DNA of 7,721 bases. Source: Verrucomicrobiota bacterium (GTDB lineage Bacteria; Verrucomicrobiota; Verrucomicrobiia; Opitutales; Oceanipulchritudinaceae). A program made the position numbers and the translations under genes. This document shows, one piece after another, positions 1 to 6,036 of the stretch. The stretch covers positions 1-7,721 of the forward strand of contig JAAAOD010000087.1 in the NCBI GenBank assembly GCA_009908535.1, given 5' to 3'. Below the pieces are notes generated by a model. It did no database searches. It saw nothing but the letters and a program-made list of their open reading frames with translations, and was not told the DNA's origin. Every line of letters starts with the position of its first letter. Position 1 is the stretch's first letter.

Positions 1-1
1 G

Positions 2-1600
2 GTCCTGCCGCAGCGCATACCGGAGCATCCGGGCCGCAACGTGGAGGAGGTGTTGCACGCGGCCGTGGCGGATCTCGAGCTCGAGGACTGGGAACGCGAG
101 GCGCGCATGGACGCCCGGCGCCGGCAACTGGAGATTCCGCTCGGGCAGGGATACGATCAGCTCAGTTCGGGCCAGAAGCGTCGCGTCCTCTTATTGGCGA
201 GTCTCTTGCGCGAACCGGATCTCCTTCTCCTGGACGAGCCCACGAACCATCTCGATCTCGAAACCATCCGTTGGATGGAGGAAGTCCTGCTGAACCACCG
301 CGGGGCCCTCCTGTTCATCTCCCACGACCGCGCCTTTGTGCGAAGGCTGGGGCAGGCCGTCATCGATCTCGATCGCGGCAAGCTGACCCGCTGGGACTGC
401 GGTTACGACCGCTATGTGGAGCGCAAACAGCAGGCCCTCGAAGCGGAGGAAAAGCAGCAGGCCGTTTTCGACCGCAAACTCGCCCAGGAAGAGGCATGGA
501 TCCGGCAGGGGATCAAGGCCCGGCGGACGCGTAACGAGGGCCGGGTCCGGCGCCTGCAGAAAATGCGCGAGGAACACCGCCAGCGCCGCGGGCGCACGGG
601 TGACGCGCGCATGGACCTCACCGGCGGTGGCGCGGTCTCCGGGCATAAGGTCATTTCCGCGGAGGGCATTGTCGCCAGCCACGAGGGCCGCCCGCTCTTC
701 GGGCCCTTCGATTGCGAAATTCTCCGCGGCGATCGCGTCGGCATCCTCGGACCGAATGGCTGCGGCAAGACCACGTTGATCCGGACCCTCCTTGGGAAAA
801 TTCCTCCGGAAGCGGGAAGCGTGGAACGGGGAACCAACCTGCAGGTCGCGTATTTTGACCAGAACCGCGAGCAGCTCGATCCCGGGGCCACCGTCATGGA
901 AAATGCCGGTGACGGGCATGAATTCGTCACCGTGGCGGGCCAGCGGCGGCACATCATCAGCCACCTGAAGGATTTCCTCTTTACTTCCGAACAGGCGAAG
1001 GGACCCATCCACAACCTTTCCGGCGGCGAACGCAACCGGCTCCTCCTCGCGCGGCTCTTCTGCCGCCCTTTCAACCTGCTGGTCATGGACGAGCCGACGA
1101 ACGACCTCGACCTCGAGACGCTGGAGTTGCTCGAGGAACAGCTCACGAACTTCAACGGCACGCTCCTCCTCGTCTCGCACGACCGCGACTTTCTCGACAA
1201 CGTCGTGACCGAGCTTCTCGTCTTCGAAGGAGAGGGACGGCTGCGCTCCATCGTCGGCGGCTACGCGGATTACGAGGCCTTCCGCGAGCGCACGGCCGCG
1301 GCGCCGGCCGCTCCCGCCGCCCCCGCGCCCGCACGTACGAAAGGCCGACGTCCGCCCAAGGAGCGCAAATTCCTCAACCGCGAACGCCGCGAACTGGAAA
1401 GCCTGCCCGCGGAAATCGAGGCCCTTGAGTCCGAACAGGAGGCCATCGCCACCGCCATGGCCGACCCCGCCACCCTCCGCGAAGATCCCGATGCCGCCGA
1501 ACGCGGCCGCCGCCGCCTCGCCGAAATCGAGGCCGCCCTCACCGAGAGGTTCGCCCGCTGGGAGGAACTCGAATCCCTCCGCGACCAGCTCGAAGGCTAA
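2..1600 (+). CDS. uup: ABC-F family ATPase, Uup type (5'-partial)
   Basis: Cytoplasmic ABC-F ATPase with two nucleotide-binding domains and no membrane part; the family acts on ribosomes, and Uup has also been linked to transposon precise excision and branched DNA. The frame is open to the window edge, so the 532 visible residues lack the N-terminus and the first Walker A. Visible in order: first signature LSSGQKRR (about residues 54-61), Walker B LLLLDEPTNHLD (74-85) and ISHD; a charged interdomain linker with EEAWIRQGIKARRTRNEGR (about 163-181), highly typical of Uup; second Walker A GPNGCGKTT (250-258), signature LSGGERNR, Walker B LLVMDEPTNDLD and VSHD. An Ala/Pro-rich hinge (431-445) leads into a charged coiled-coil tail (about 452-532, ending RWEELESLRDQLEG) that corresponds to the Uup C-terminal nucleic-acid-binding domain and separates it from EttA-like members. 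Family assignment is very secure; the cellular role is inferred. Confidence 0.95.
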   Translation, partial: VLPQRIPEHPGRNVEEVLHAAVADLELEDWEREARMDARRRQLEIPLGQGYDQLSSGQKRRVLLLASLLREPDLLLLDEPTNHLDLETIRWMEEVLLNHRGALLFISHDRAFVRRLGQAVIDLDRGKLTRWDCGYDRYVERKQQALEAEEKQQAVFDRKLAQEEAWIRQGIKARRTRNEGRVRRLQKMREEHRQRRGRTGDARMDLTGGGAVSGHKVISAEGIVASHEGRPLFGPFDCEILRGDRVGILGPNGCGKTTLIRTLLGKIPPEAGSVERGTNLQVAYFDQNREQLDPGATVMENAGDGHEFVTVAGQRRHIISHLKDFLFTSEQAKGPIHNLSGGERNRLLLARLFCRPFNLLVMDEPTNDLDLETLELLEEQLTNFNGTLLLVSHDRDFLDNVVTELLVFEGEGRLRSIVGGYADYEAFRERTAAAPAAPAAPAPARTKGRRPPKERKFLNRERRELESLPAEIEALESEQEAIATAMADPATLREDPDAAERGRRRLAEIEAALTERFARWEELESLRDQLEG

Positions 1601-1606
1601 GGTGGA

Positions 1607-1666
1607 CATCCTGGAGGGAGGCGCTGCTGCGCTTGCCATCCAGGAGGGAAGCGCTGCTGCGCTTCC
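1607..1666. repeat. Tandem 30-bp hairpin repeat, two units
   Basis: Units 1607-1636 and 1637-1666 match at 27 of 30 positions. The second unit contains an 8-bp perfect stem, GGAAGCGC (1647-1654) with loop TGCT and GCGCTTCC (1659-1666). The first unit keeps only the GCGC core of that stem. The pair starts 6 bp after the uup stop codon, so it could serve as a factor-assisted terminator or protect the mRNA 3' end; no U-tract follows. The function is inferred from position only. Confidence 0.75.
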
Positions 1667-1809
1667 TCAGAGCCACCGCCATCGCCCCGCCGCCGCCAAT
1701 CAGTAGCCGAAATCCTGAGCAACTGTGTCTTCGTCAAGCGGGAAGGGGCTGATTTTTCAAAAGCCATCGGCCTTCGCCTGGCGGACTGTTGGCCGGCGAA
1801 GAAGGGCCG

Positions 1810-2030
1810 AAGGCCGGGGTTATACCAGCCCCGACCAAACCCCGACGAAGGAGGGGTGACGGTCGGGGTAAAGGTCCATAATTGAAAAGAGAGGGCTGCA
1901 AGCCCGTAGTCGCAATGGTTGCGGGCCTTCAGCCCTTTATCATTGAAATGCCCACCCCGTATCCCAGCCCTCCGGCCCGCCAAGCGGGCCTCCGGACTGG
2001 GCTGGTATGGAGTCCGGCCTTCAGCCGGAC
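1810..2030. repeat. Palindromic element with nested hairpins
   Basis: Outer arms 1810-1831 and 1999-2021 are inverted copies sharing two exact blocks, AAGGCCGG and ATACCAGCCC, separated by 4 or 5 unmatched bases. Inside are further inverted repeats: CCCCGACC (1829-1836) with GGTCGGGG (1861-1868); a 15-bp arm pair 1892-1906 and 1922-1936 matching at 13 of 15; and GGCCCGC (1974-1980) with GCGGGCC (1984-1990). The right end carries GTCCGGC (2012-2018) with GCCGGAC (2024-2030). The shape suggests a small non-coding mobile or RNA-forming repeat. No coding capacity or target-site duplication could be seen. Confidence 0.6.
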
Positions 2031-2084
2031 ACAACGCCCGCGACGGACAAGCAGCCAAAGCCTAACGACTTCGGCTACGGGGAA

Positions 2085-2150
2085 ATCATCCGAACGGCTC
2101 TCGCTCGTTCGCTACGGATCATCCGAACGGCTTTCGCTCGTTCGCTACGG
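2085..2150. repeat. Tandem 33-bp repeat, two units
   Basis: Units 2085-2117 and 2118-2150 are adjacent and differ at one base (C2100 versus T2133). Each contains an inverted pair CGAACG...CGTTCG with a 9-nt loop (2091-2111 and 2124-2144). They lie about 20 bp past the stop codon of the minus-strand gene, so on its transcript they form two consecutive hairpins. The unit length is a multiple of three, and translations of it (for example SERAKAVRMI) recur in predicted proteins of related genomes as I recall them, which marks a dispersed repeat rather than a gene. Confidence 0.8.
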
Positions 2151-2172
2151 GAGGCTGCCGTCGCGCCGCCAC

Positions 2173-3666
2173 TCAGAAAGAATACGTCACCGTGCGCCCA
2201 TCGGGCAGGGTCACGGAAAGCTGGGTCGTCTCGCTGGTGATGATCATGCCTTCGTAGGATTCCCCGGCCACGGAGGGCAGGGTGGAGATGTATTTGGCTT
2301 CCCCGACAAGCTGCTCCGTCGTCACCGAGCTTTCGCCGGTCTCGAGCATGTACTGCTGCGCGGCGGCGGCCAGCTGGCGGAGGTTGTTCGTCACCGCCTT
2401 TTCCTGCGAGGTCTGCTGGACCTTTTGGAAGGCCGGGATCGCCATCGCCGCGCCCACGCCGGGGACGACCGCGCCGAACAGCGCCAGCGTCGTTTTTTGC
2501 GAATACGGAGCAAGGGTCACGAAATGCATCTCCGTCTCGCCCATTACGCCGGTGCTCATCGTCGGGCCGGTCAGGGTGCCGAGGAGGCCCATCACCTGAT
2601 CGACGATCGGCTGCGCCTGGGGCGGCAGGCCCACCGTGGCCAGCTGCTGCTCGACTACCGTGATGGCGTGCGCGCTCGCTTTGGCGGAGGTCCATGTATG
2701 GTAGATGCCTTCTTGCGGCATCTCCGCCGCCATCATCTTGAATTCAGGATGATCGGTTACGCCGCTGCTGTCGGAAAGGAACCAGTCGCGTGCCTGCGCT
2801 CCATTGGCGATCATGAGGTCGTCCGTGCCGGGAACGGCATGCATCAGAAAGCTTTGCTCCATACCCGGGGCCATCTCGAACTGCAGCTGCATCGCGTCAT
2901 AGGGATCGCCCTCCACCGGCCTCAGCCGCAGCTGGAGCGGCAAAAGGCCCGCCACCTGCGCCGGGAGATCCGCCGCGCCCTCGACAATGTAGACAATGTC
3001 CCCGCTCAATTCCTGAAGAGTGAAGGGCGCCTCCGCGGCAACGTCCGCCGTATCGACGTTGCTGATACTGGTGATGCGCGTCGAGAGCATGTTCAGCAGC
3101 TGACCGATGCTCGGCCCGTCCGGTCCCAGCGGACGCTGCAGTTGCTGGTCGATGATGCTCTGTCCCGCCGGGCCCATGATGCCGATCGCGATCTGGCGCA
3201 CCATCGTCACGAGCGCGTCCGGACGTAGTTGCACCACCGATACGGCATCCGTTCCGGCCGGCACCCGCCCCGCCACGTCAAAGGCGAAATTCTCGCTCCC
3301 GAACATGGTGAACAGTCCCTTCGGCTTGTCGCCGAATTCGATCAGGGTCTGGTTGACAAAGCCCTCCGGTCCCACGGCGCGCTCCGAGGCCATCATCACG
3401 CCCTCGAGGTCGACCAGTCCCATCTCGCGGAACAGGTTCGTGTAGTTCACCGGGATCGGGGGGAGCTGCGGGTTCGCCTGGATCACGTTCTGGTGCAGCC
3501 GCGTCAGCCACTGGCCCGCCGCAAAGAAATCCTGTTCCATGTTCACCCAGGCAAGAAATTCCGGATCCTCCAGCCCGAGGCGTTCGTAGGCCGCGTCAAA
3601 GGAAGCCGCGTTCACCGTTAGCGTGGCAAGGCCAAGCGAGAGACAGAGCAGTTGTTTTGCCTTCAT
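2173..3666 (-). CDS. Secreted protein with C-terminal pseudopilin-like domain, unknown function
   Basis: A 497-residue protein I cannot name. It opens with a signal peptide: MKAKQ, a hydrophobic stretch LLCLSLGLATLTVNA, then a plausible cleavage site. Residues about 22-390 form a large exported domain with alternating strands and helices and no recognised catalytic motif. Residues about 393-413 are one hydrophobic segment (TLALFGAVVPGVGAAMAIPAF), followed by QKVQQTSQEKAVTNNLRQLA and a short globular tail with KYISTLP. That tail resembles the helix and C-domain of type II secretion or type IV pilus pseudopilins, but without the N-terminal prepilin cleavage motif. The start at 3666 is preferred to the in-frame ATG at 3675, because AAAGG sits 9 nt before it and directly abuts the other. 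It is transcribed divergently from the epimerase. Gene reality is firm; the role is unknown. Confidence 0.85.
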   Translation of the reverse strand: MKAKQLLCLSLGLATLTVNAASFDAAYERLGLEDPEFLAWVNMEQDFFAAGQWLTRLHQNVIQANPQLPPIPVNYTNLFREMGLVDLEGVMMASERAVGPEGFVNQTLIEFGDKPKGLFTMFGSENFAFDVAGRVPAGTDAVSVVQLRPDALVTMVRQIAIGIMGPAGQSIIDQQLQRPLGPDGPSIGQLLNMLSTRITSISNVDTADVAAEAPFTLQELSGDIVYIVEGAADLPAQVAGLLPLQLRLRPVEGDPYDAMQLQFEMAPGMEQSFLMHAVPGTDDLMIANGAQARDWFLSDSSGVTDHPEFKMMAAEMPQEGIYHTWTSAKASAHAITVVEQQLATVGLPPQAQPIVDQVMGLLGTLTGPTMSTGVMGETEMHFVTLAPYSQKTTLALFGAVVPGVGAAMAIPAFQKVQQTSQEKAVTNNLRQLAAAAQQYMLETGESSVTTEQLVGEAKYISTLPSVAGESYEGMIITSETTQLSVTLPDGRTVTYSF

Positions 3667-3681
3667 GACCAGCATCCTTTA

Positions 3682-3695
3682 GCCGCTTTTGCGGC
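3682..3695 (-). promoter_or_regulatory. Small hairpin just before the ribosome binding site
   Basis: GCCGC and GCGGC with a four-base A/T loop form a short hairpin in the presumed leader of the minus-strand secreted-protein gene. It ends only a few bases before the AAAGG that sets the start at 3666. It could affect ribosome access or leader stability; this is position-based inference only. Confidence 0.3.
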
Positions 3696-3716
3696 AAGGT
3701 AAACTTTATTTCGCAC

Positions 3717-3860
3717 GGAAACACGGAGGCCGCCGAGCCGCCGAGCCATAAGAAACCCTAAAAAACCCTTTGTGCCCTTCGTGGTTATTCCCCATGAAAA
3801 TCCTGAGATCCACCCTGAGCTTGTCGAAGGGCGTGTCTCCGCGTCTCCGTGGGAGACCCT
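3717..3860. repeat. Modular dispersed repeat, copy A
   Basis: This copy shows all four modules in the standard order: a 'cacggaaacacggag' block with GCCGCCGAGCC-like units (3716-3747), a block CCCTAAAAAACCCTTTGTGC running into 'ccttcgtggtta' (3756-3787), the short palindromic motif CCCTGAGCTTGTCGAAGGG (3813-3831), and a 'tctccgcgtctccgtgggagaccc' block (3835-3859). The third motif is one I recognise as dispersed in many bacterial genomes. The copy fills the space between the two divergent genes and ends about 23 bp before the epimerase start, so any epimerase promoter must overlap it. Confidence 0.8.
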
Positions 3861-3882
3861 CGTCGGCCCACGCCACCTCCCC

Positions 3883-4878
3883 ATGAACCTCCTCCTCACA
3901 GGCGCCGCCGGCTTTGTCGGCTGGAAGACCGCCCGCCTCCTCCTCGAGGCCGGGCACGAGGTCGTCGGGATCGACAACCTCAACGACTATTACGATCCGC
4001 GGCTCAAGCTCTGGCGCCTGCGCGACCTCGGGATAGCCGAGCCCCCCACCGTCACCGGCGGCTGGGCCGGGGCCGGGAATCTCCGCTTTACCCGCCTCGA
4101 CATCGAGGACCGCGACGCGGTGGACGGCCTTTTCGCCGCGAACCGCTTCGACGCCGTCATCAACCTCGCCGCCCGCGCCGGCGTGCGCGCCTCCATCGAA
4201 GATCCGTACGTCTACTTCCGCACCAACGTCGACGGCACGGTCCACCTCCTCGAAGCCATGCGCCGGCACGGGGTGGGGAAGTTCGTCCTGCCTTCGTCCT
4301 CCTCCCTCTACGCCGGGCAGGCGATGCCGTTCCGCGAGGACCTGCCCGTCAACGCGCCCATTTCCCCCTACGCCGCCTCCAAAAAGGCCGCCGAGACGGC
4401 CGCCTACACGTGGCACCACCTTTACGGGATCGATGTCACCATCCTTCGTTACTTCACGGTCTACGGTCCCGCCGGGCGGCCCGACATGTCGCCGTTGCGC
4501 TTTCTGAAGTGGATCGACGCCGGCGAGCCCATTCAGCTCTACGGCGACGGTTCGCAGCGGCGCGATTTCACCTACATCGACGATATCGCCGAGGGCACGG
4601 TCAAGGCCCTCCGCCCCGTCGGCTACGAGATCATCAACCTCGGCGGAGGACGCGAGCCCGTCGCCATCAAGGACATGATCCGCGCCTTCGAGGACCACCT
4701 CGGCAAAAAGGCCGTCATCGACTTCCTCCCCTTCAACAAGGCCGATATGAAAGAAACCCGCGCCGATGCCGCCAAGGCCCGGGACCTCCTCGGCTGGCAC
4801 GCCCGCGTGGGAGCCGGGGAGGGCTTTCGCCGCACCGCCGAATGGTACCGGGAACACGCGGACGTGTTCCGGATCTAA
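3883..4878 (+). CDS. NAD-dependent epimerase, UDP-glucuronate 4-epimerase-like
   Basis: An extended short-chain dehydrogenase/reductase of 331 residues, the usual length for sugar-nucleotide epimerases. The N-terminal NAD-binding Rossmann motif is TGAAGFVG (6-13), and IDNLNDYYDPRLK (30-42) is typical of UDP-glucuronate 4-epimerases. The active site is a serine cluster (SSSS, 138-141) with Tyr163 and Lys167 in SPYAASKKA. Later landmarks are RYFTVYGPAGRPD (189-201) and GDGSQRRDFTYIDDI (221-235). It would interconvert a nucleotide sugar such as UDP-glucuronate and UDP-galacturonate for capsule or lipopolysaccharide; the exact substrate cannot be read. An in-frame GTG at 3772 would add residues encoded only by repeat A, so the ATG at 3883, where homology begins, is chosen. 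There is no clear Shine-Dalgarno sequence. Its first 38 bp recur at 7639. Confidence 0.9.
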   Translation: MNLLLTGAAGFVGWKTARLLLEAGHEVVGIDNLNDYYDPRLKLWRLRDLGIAEPPTVTGGWAGAGNLRFTRLDIEDRDAVDGLFAANRFDAVINLAARAGVRASIEDPYVYFRTNVDGTVHLLEAMRRHGVGKFVLPSSSSLYAGQAMPFREDLPVNAPISPYAASKKAAETAAYTWHHLYGIDVTILRYFTVYGPAGRPDMSPLRFLKWIDAGEPIQLYGDGSQRRDFTYIDDIAEGTVKALRPVGYEIINLGGGREPVAIKDMIRAFEDHLGKKAVIDFLPFNKADMKETRADAAKARDLLGWHARVGAGEGFRRTAEWYREHADVFRI

Positions 4879-4910
4879 ACCTCCAACCGCGAACCGATCC
4901 CGCCGCCCCG

Positions 4911-5042
4911 CCGAGAGCCGAGACCGCGACCGAGACCGCGAGCCGATGAAAGCCCCCTTTGTGCCTTTTTTGTGCCTTCTCGTGGCTAAAGACCCTTCCT
5001 GCCCTGAGCCTGCCGAAAGGCGCGTCTCCGTGGGAGACCCCC
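4911..5042. repeat. Modular dispersed repeat, copy B
   Basis: The copy begins with a purine-rich 'gagccgagaccgcgaccg' block (4911-4946), 22 bp of which recur exactly at 6538-6559. Then come a 'ctttgtgcc...ctcgtggctaaa' block (4957-4990), the palindromic motif as CCCTGAGCCTGCCGAAAGG (5002-5020), and 'gcgtctccgtgggagaccccc' (5023-5042). It starts about 30 bp after the epimerase stop codon. Orientation and module order match the other copies. Confidence 0.8.
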
Positions 5043-5071
5043 GCAACTGGCCGGAGGCGGTCGTGCAGCCG

Positions 5072-5103
5072 GGAACCTGTTTAAAGACCTGGTTCCATGG
5101 AAC
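5072..5103. promoter_or_regulatory. Operator-like GGAACC/GGTTCC palindromes
   Basis: GGAACC (5072-5077) and GGTTCC (5091-5096) are inverted with 13 bp between them. The second overlaps a perfect 12-bp palindrome GTTCCATGGAAC (5092-5103). Another GGTTCC lies at 5137-5142. They cluster 60-90 bp before the small gene at 5164, where a self-regulated toxin-antitoxin operon would carry its operator. Binding is a guess; the symmetry is real. Confidence 0.35.
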
Positions 5104-5117
5104 ACCTGAATTTGACT
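5104..5117 (+). promoter_or_regulatory. Shared 14-bp segment with -35-like box
   Basis: ACCTGAATTTGACT here is identical to 7093-7106. Both copies sit between a dispersed repeat and a toxin-antitoxin-like gene pair, and both contain TTGACT, a near-consensus -35 element. No good -10 hexamer follows here at 17 bp (only TTGGTT), so promoter activity is uncertain. The identity itself is unlikely to be chance given the small regions compared. Confidence 0.4.
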
Positions 5118-5163
5118 GTTTTGCAGCCTTCGCATTGGTTCCTCTTCCCGGCTCCTTCAGTGC

Positions 5164-5472
5164 GTGCCAGAGAAGGATTGGAATCTTCCACTCGCCGACA
5201 CCGTCCGGATACTTGTTTACCTCCGGACACAGAATGGCAGGGTCACTTCGTTCGCTGTCGTGCTTGTTGCAGAAGTTGATGGAAAGGATGTCTGCGTCAC
5301 GCGCTACGATACCGCCCACGGGATTGCCCATCGGGATGTACTTGGCTTGCATTCCGGGCTCATTGAGAAGGAGTGGCTCTTCCATTTGACAAAGGATCAA
5401 GCCTTTCACTATGCTTTGTTGGACCTCCGCAAAAACTATGAAACCTATCTCCAAGTCTTCCGAGCAAACTAA
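5164..5472 (+). CDS. Small protein with RYDTAHGxxHRD motif, possible toxin-antitoxin component
   Basis: A 102-residue soluble protein starting at GTG; no ATG exists in frame and an in-frame stop at 5113 limits any extension. Two strands (about residues 13-38) lead into RYDTAHGIAHRD (47-58), then a helical C-terminal half with KEWLFHL and a charged end (83-102). The YDTAHG..H.D motif recalls small uncharacterised families next to toxin-antitoxin genes (I believe DUF7718, less likely the TumE/DUF6516 group), but this is from memory. The two His and two Asp could be metal-binding or catalytic. The start lacks a Shine-Dalgarno sequence. The next gene overlaps its end by 35 bp, indicating a two-gene operon, and its base composition is clearly less GC-rich than the epimerase gene, which suits acquired DNA. 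The gene is probably real; the function is unknown. Confidence 0.7.
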   Translation: MPEKDWNLPLADTVRILVYLRTQNGRVTSFAVVLVAEVDGKDVCVTRYDTAHGIAHRDVLGLHSGLIEKEWLFHLTKDQAFHYALLDLRKNYETYLQVFRAN

Positions 5473-5623
5473 AAAGCCGACCATTATCCGGGTATCTGCT
5501 CATGAGGAGAACAAGGCGTTTACGGTGGAGGAAGCTGAATCCATTTTGAGAAAAGAAGGATTTCGCCCCCTTTCGAAAATGGCATCCATCAGGTTTCGAA
5601 AATTCCGCAATCCGGATTATTGA
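5438..5623 (+). CDS. Small basic protein overlapping the previous gene
   Basis: A 61-residue basic protein that I do not recognise. A Lys/Ser/Thr-rich N-terminus leads to TIIRVSAHEENKAFTVEEAE, an amphipathic helix ending in ILRKEGF, and an Arg/Lys-rich end SIRFRKFRNPDY. ATG 5438 is preferred because it lies inside the end of the upstream gene, as in translationally coupled pairs. ATG 5411 in the same frame would give 70 residues and overlap more. Neither has a good Shine-Dalgarno sequence. Size, charge and overlap are what one expects from the second gene of a toxin-antitoxin-like pair, but no helix-turn-helix or ribbon-helix-helix motif is evident. Moderately sure that it is a gene; the role is only inferred from context. 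Confidence 0.55.
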   Translation: MKPISKSSEQTKKPTIIRVSAHEENKAFTVEEAESILRKEGFRPLSKMASIRFRKFRNPDY

Positions 5624-5674
5624 TAAGGTGACTCCTCCGGCGAGGTCTTTGGTCCGCCCAATCCCTGAAATTCT

Positions 5675-5806
5675 CACGGAGAGCCACGGAGCCATCGACC
5701 CCAAAACAAATCTTTTGTGCCTTTTCGTGGCTAAAAACCCTCCCTGCCCTGAGCCTGTCGAAGGCCGCGCCCTCCGTGTCTCCGCGCCTTTGCGTCTCCG
5801 TGTGAT
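5675..5806. repeat. Modular dispersed repeat, copy C
   Basis: The modules are 'cacggagagccacggagcc' (5675-5693), 'cttttgtgccttttcgtggctaaaaa' (5712-5737), the palindromic motif CCCTGAGCCTGTCGAAGG (5747-5764), and a 'ctccgtgtctccgcgcctttgcgtctccgtgtga' end (5772-5805). The last 25 bp (5781-5805) are identical to 7575-7599, linking this copy to copy F at the far right. Confidence 0.8.
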
Positions 5807-5843
5807 ACCAATTCAAAATAGTTTTGCCTAAGTACGATTTTTT

Positions 5844-5911
5844 CTCACGGCGACACGGCGATCACTGCGCAAACTTTAATTGTGACGCCGTGGTCGCCGT
5901 GCCGCCGTGAG
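5844..5911. repeat. Hairpin with 22-bp arms
   Basis: Arms 5844-5865 and 5890-5911 pair at 20 of 22 positions around a 24-nt AT-richer centre. The arm sequence begins CTCACGGCGACACGGCG, a relative of the 'cacggag' block of the dispersed repeats. The arms are flanked on both sides by AT-rich sequence with weak further symmetry. It may be an independent inverted-repeat element, or a strong terminator between units. No open frame lies inside. Confidence 0.75.
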
Positions 5912-5936
5912 AGTAGTTCATAATTTATACAATTCT

Positions 5937-6036
5937 ATTTGAAAGTGGTATGAGACCCCCGTCGCCCCCTCCCCATCTCCGCCGCCACGGCGTTGACTCC
6001 GTCTCGCGGACATGACATGAAACTTTCAAATGAAAG
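5937..6036. repeat. Inverted repeat overlapping the nucleotidyltransferase start
   Basis: ATTTGAAAGTGGTATG (5937-5952) and CATGAAACTTTCAAAT (6016-6031) are inverted copies matching at 13 of 16. The right arm overlaps a tighter palindrome, CTTTCA-AA-TGAAAG (6023-6036), which contains the ATG at 6030. Pairing in the mRNA would bury the start codon, so translational or transcriptional control is possible. No Shine-Dalgarno sequence is present here. Confidence 0.45.

Larger units (their letters stand above)
1601..2172. other. Gene-free interval rich in hairpin repeats
   Basis: This 572-bp interval between the convergent uup and secreted-protein genes has no credible gene. The reading frames that cross it run straight through repeats. 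It holds, from left to right, a tandem pair of 30-bp hairpin units, about 140 bp without recognisable features, a palindromic element with nested hairpins, and a tandem pair of 33-bp units. Because it lies downstream of both flanking genes, some of these hairpins may end transcription, although none is followed by a clear U-tract. Confidence 0.7.
5624..6029. other. Gene-free interval: repeat C, large hairpin, second inverted repeat
   Basis: There is no credible gene between the small-gene pair and the nucleotidyltransferase. The interval contains dispersed repeat copy C, then an AT-rich stretch around a 22-bp-arm hairpin, and then a loose inverted repeat that overlaps the start of the next gene. 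Between 5949 and 5990 a 'gagaccccc' tail followed by C-rich sequence resembles the end of the modular repeat without its other parts. Confidence 0.65.

Noticed and set aside
191..1639. Long minus-strand open frame opposite uup
   Set aside because: It is the complement of a strongly conserved ABC-F gene, low in complexity (Ala/Glu/Gly/Arg-rich), and has no motif. High GC produces such shadow frames.
2085..2150. Possible CRISPR array
   Set aside because: The two units are directly adjacent with no spacers, and no cas genes are present.
1882..3228. Plus-strand open frame of 448 codons
   Set aside because: It runs antisense to the secreted-protein gene and through tandem repeats; the His/Arg-rich product has no recognisable domain, while the minus strand has a signal peptide and pilin-like tail.
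3772..3882. Upstream extension of the epimerase from GTG
   Set aside because: The added residues (for example HPELVEG) are translation of dispersed repeat A, and family similarity starts at the ATG at 3883.
3849..4949. Arg/Pro-rich plus-strand frame over the epimerase gene
   Set aside because: It is an out-of-frame shadow of the epimerase; the in-frame product has all catalytic motifs.
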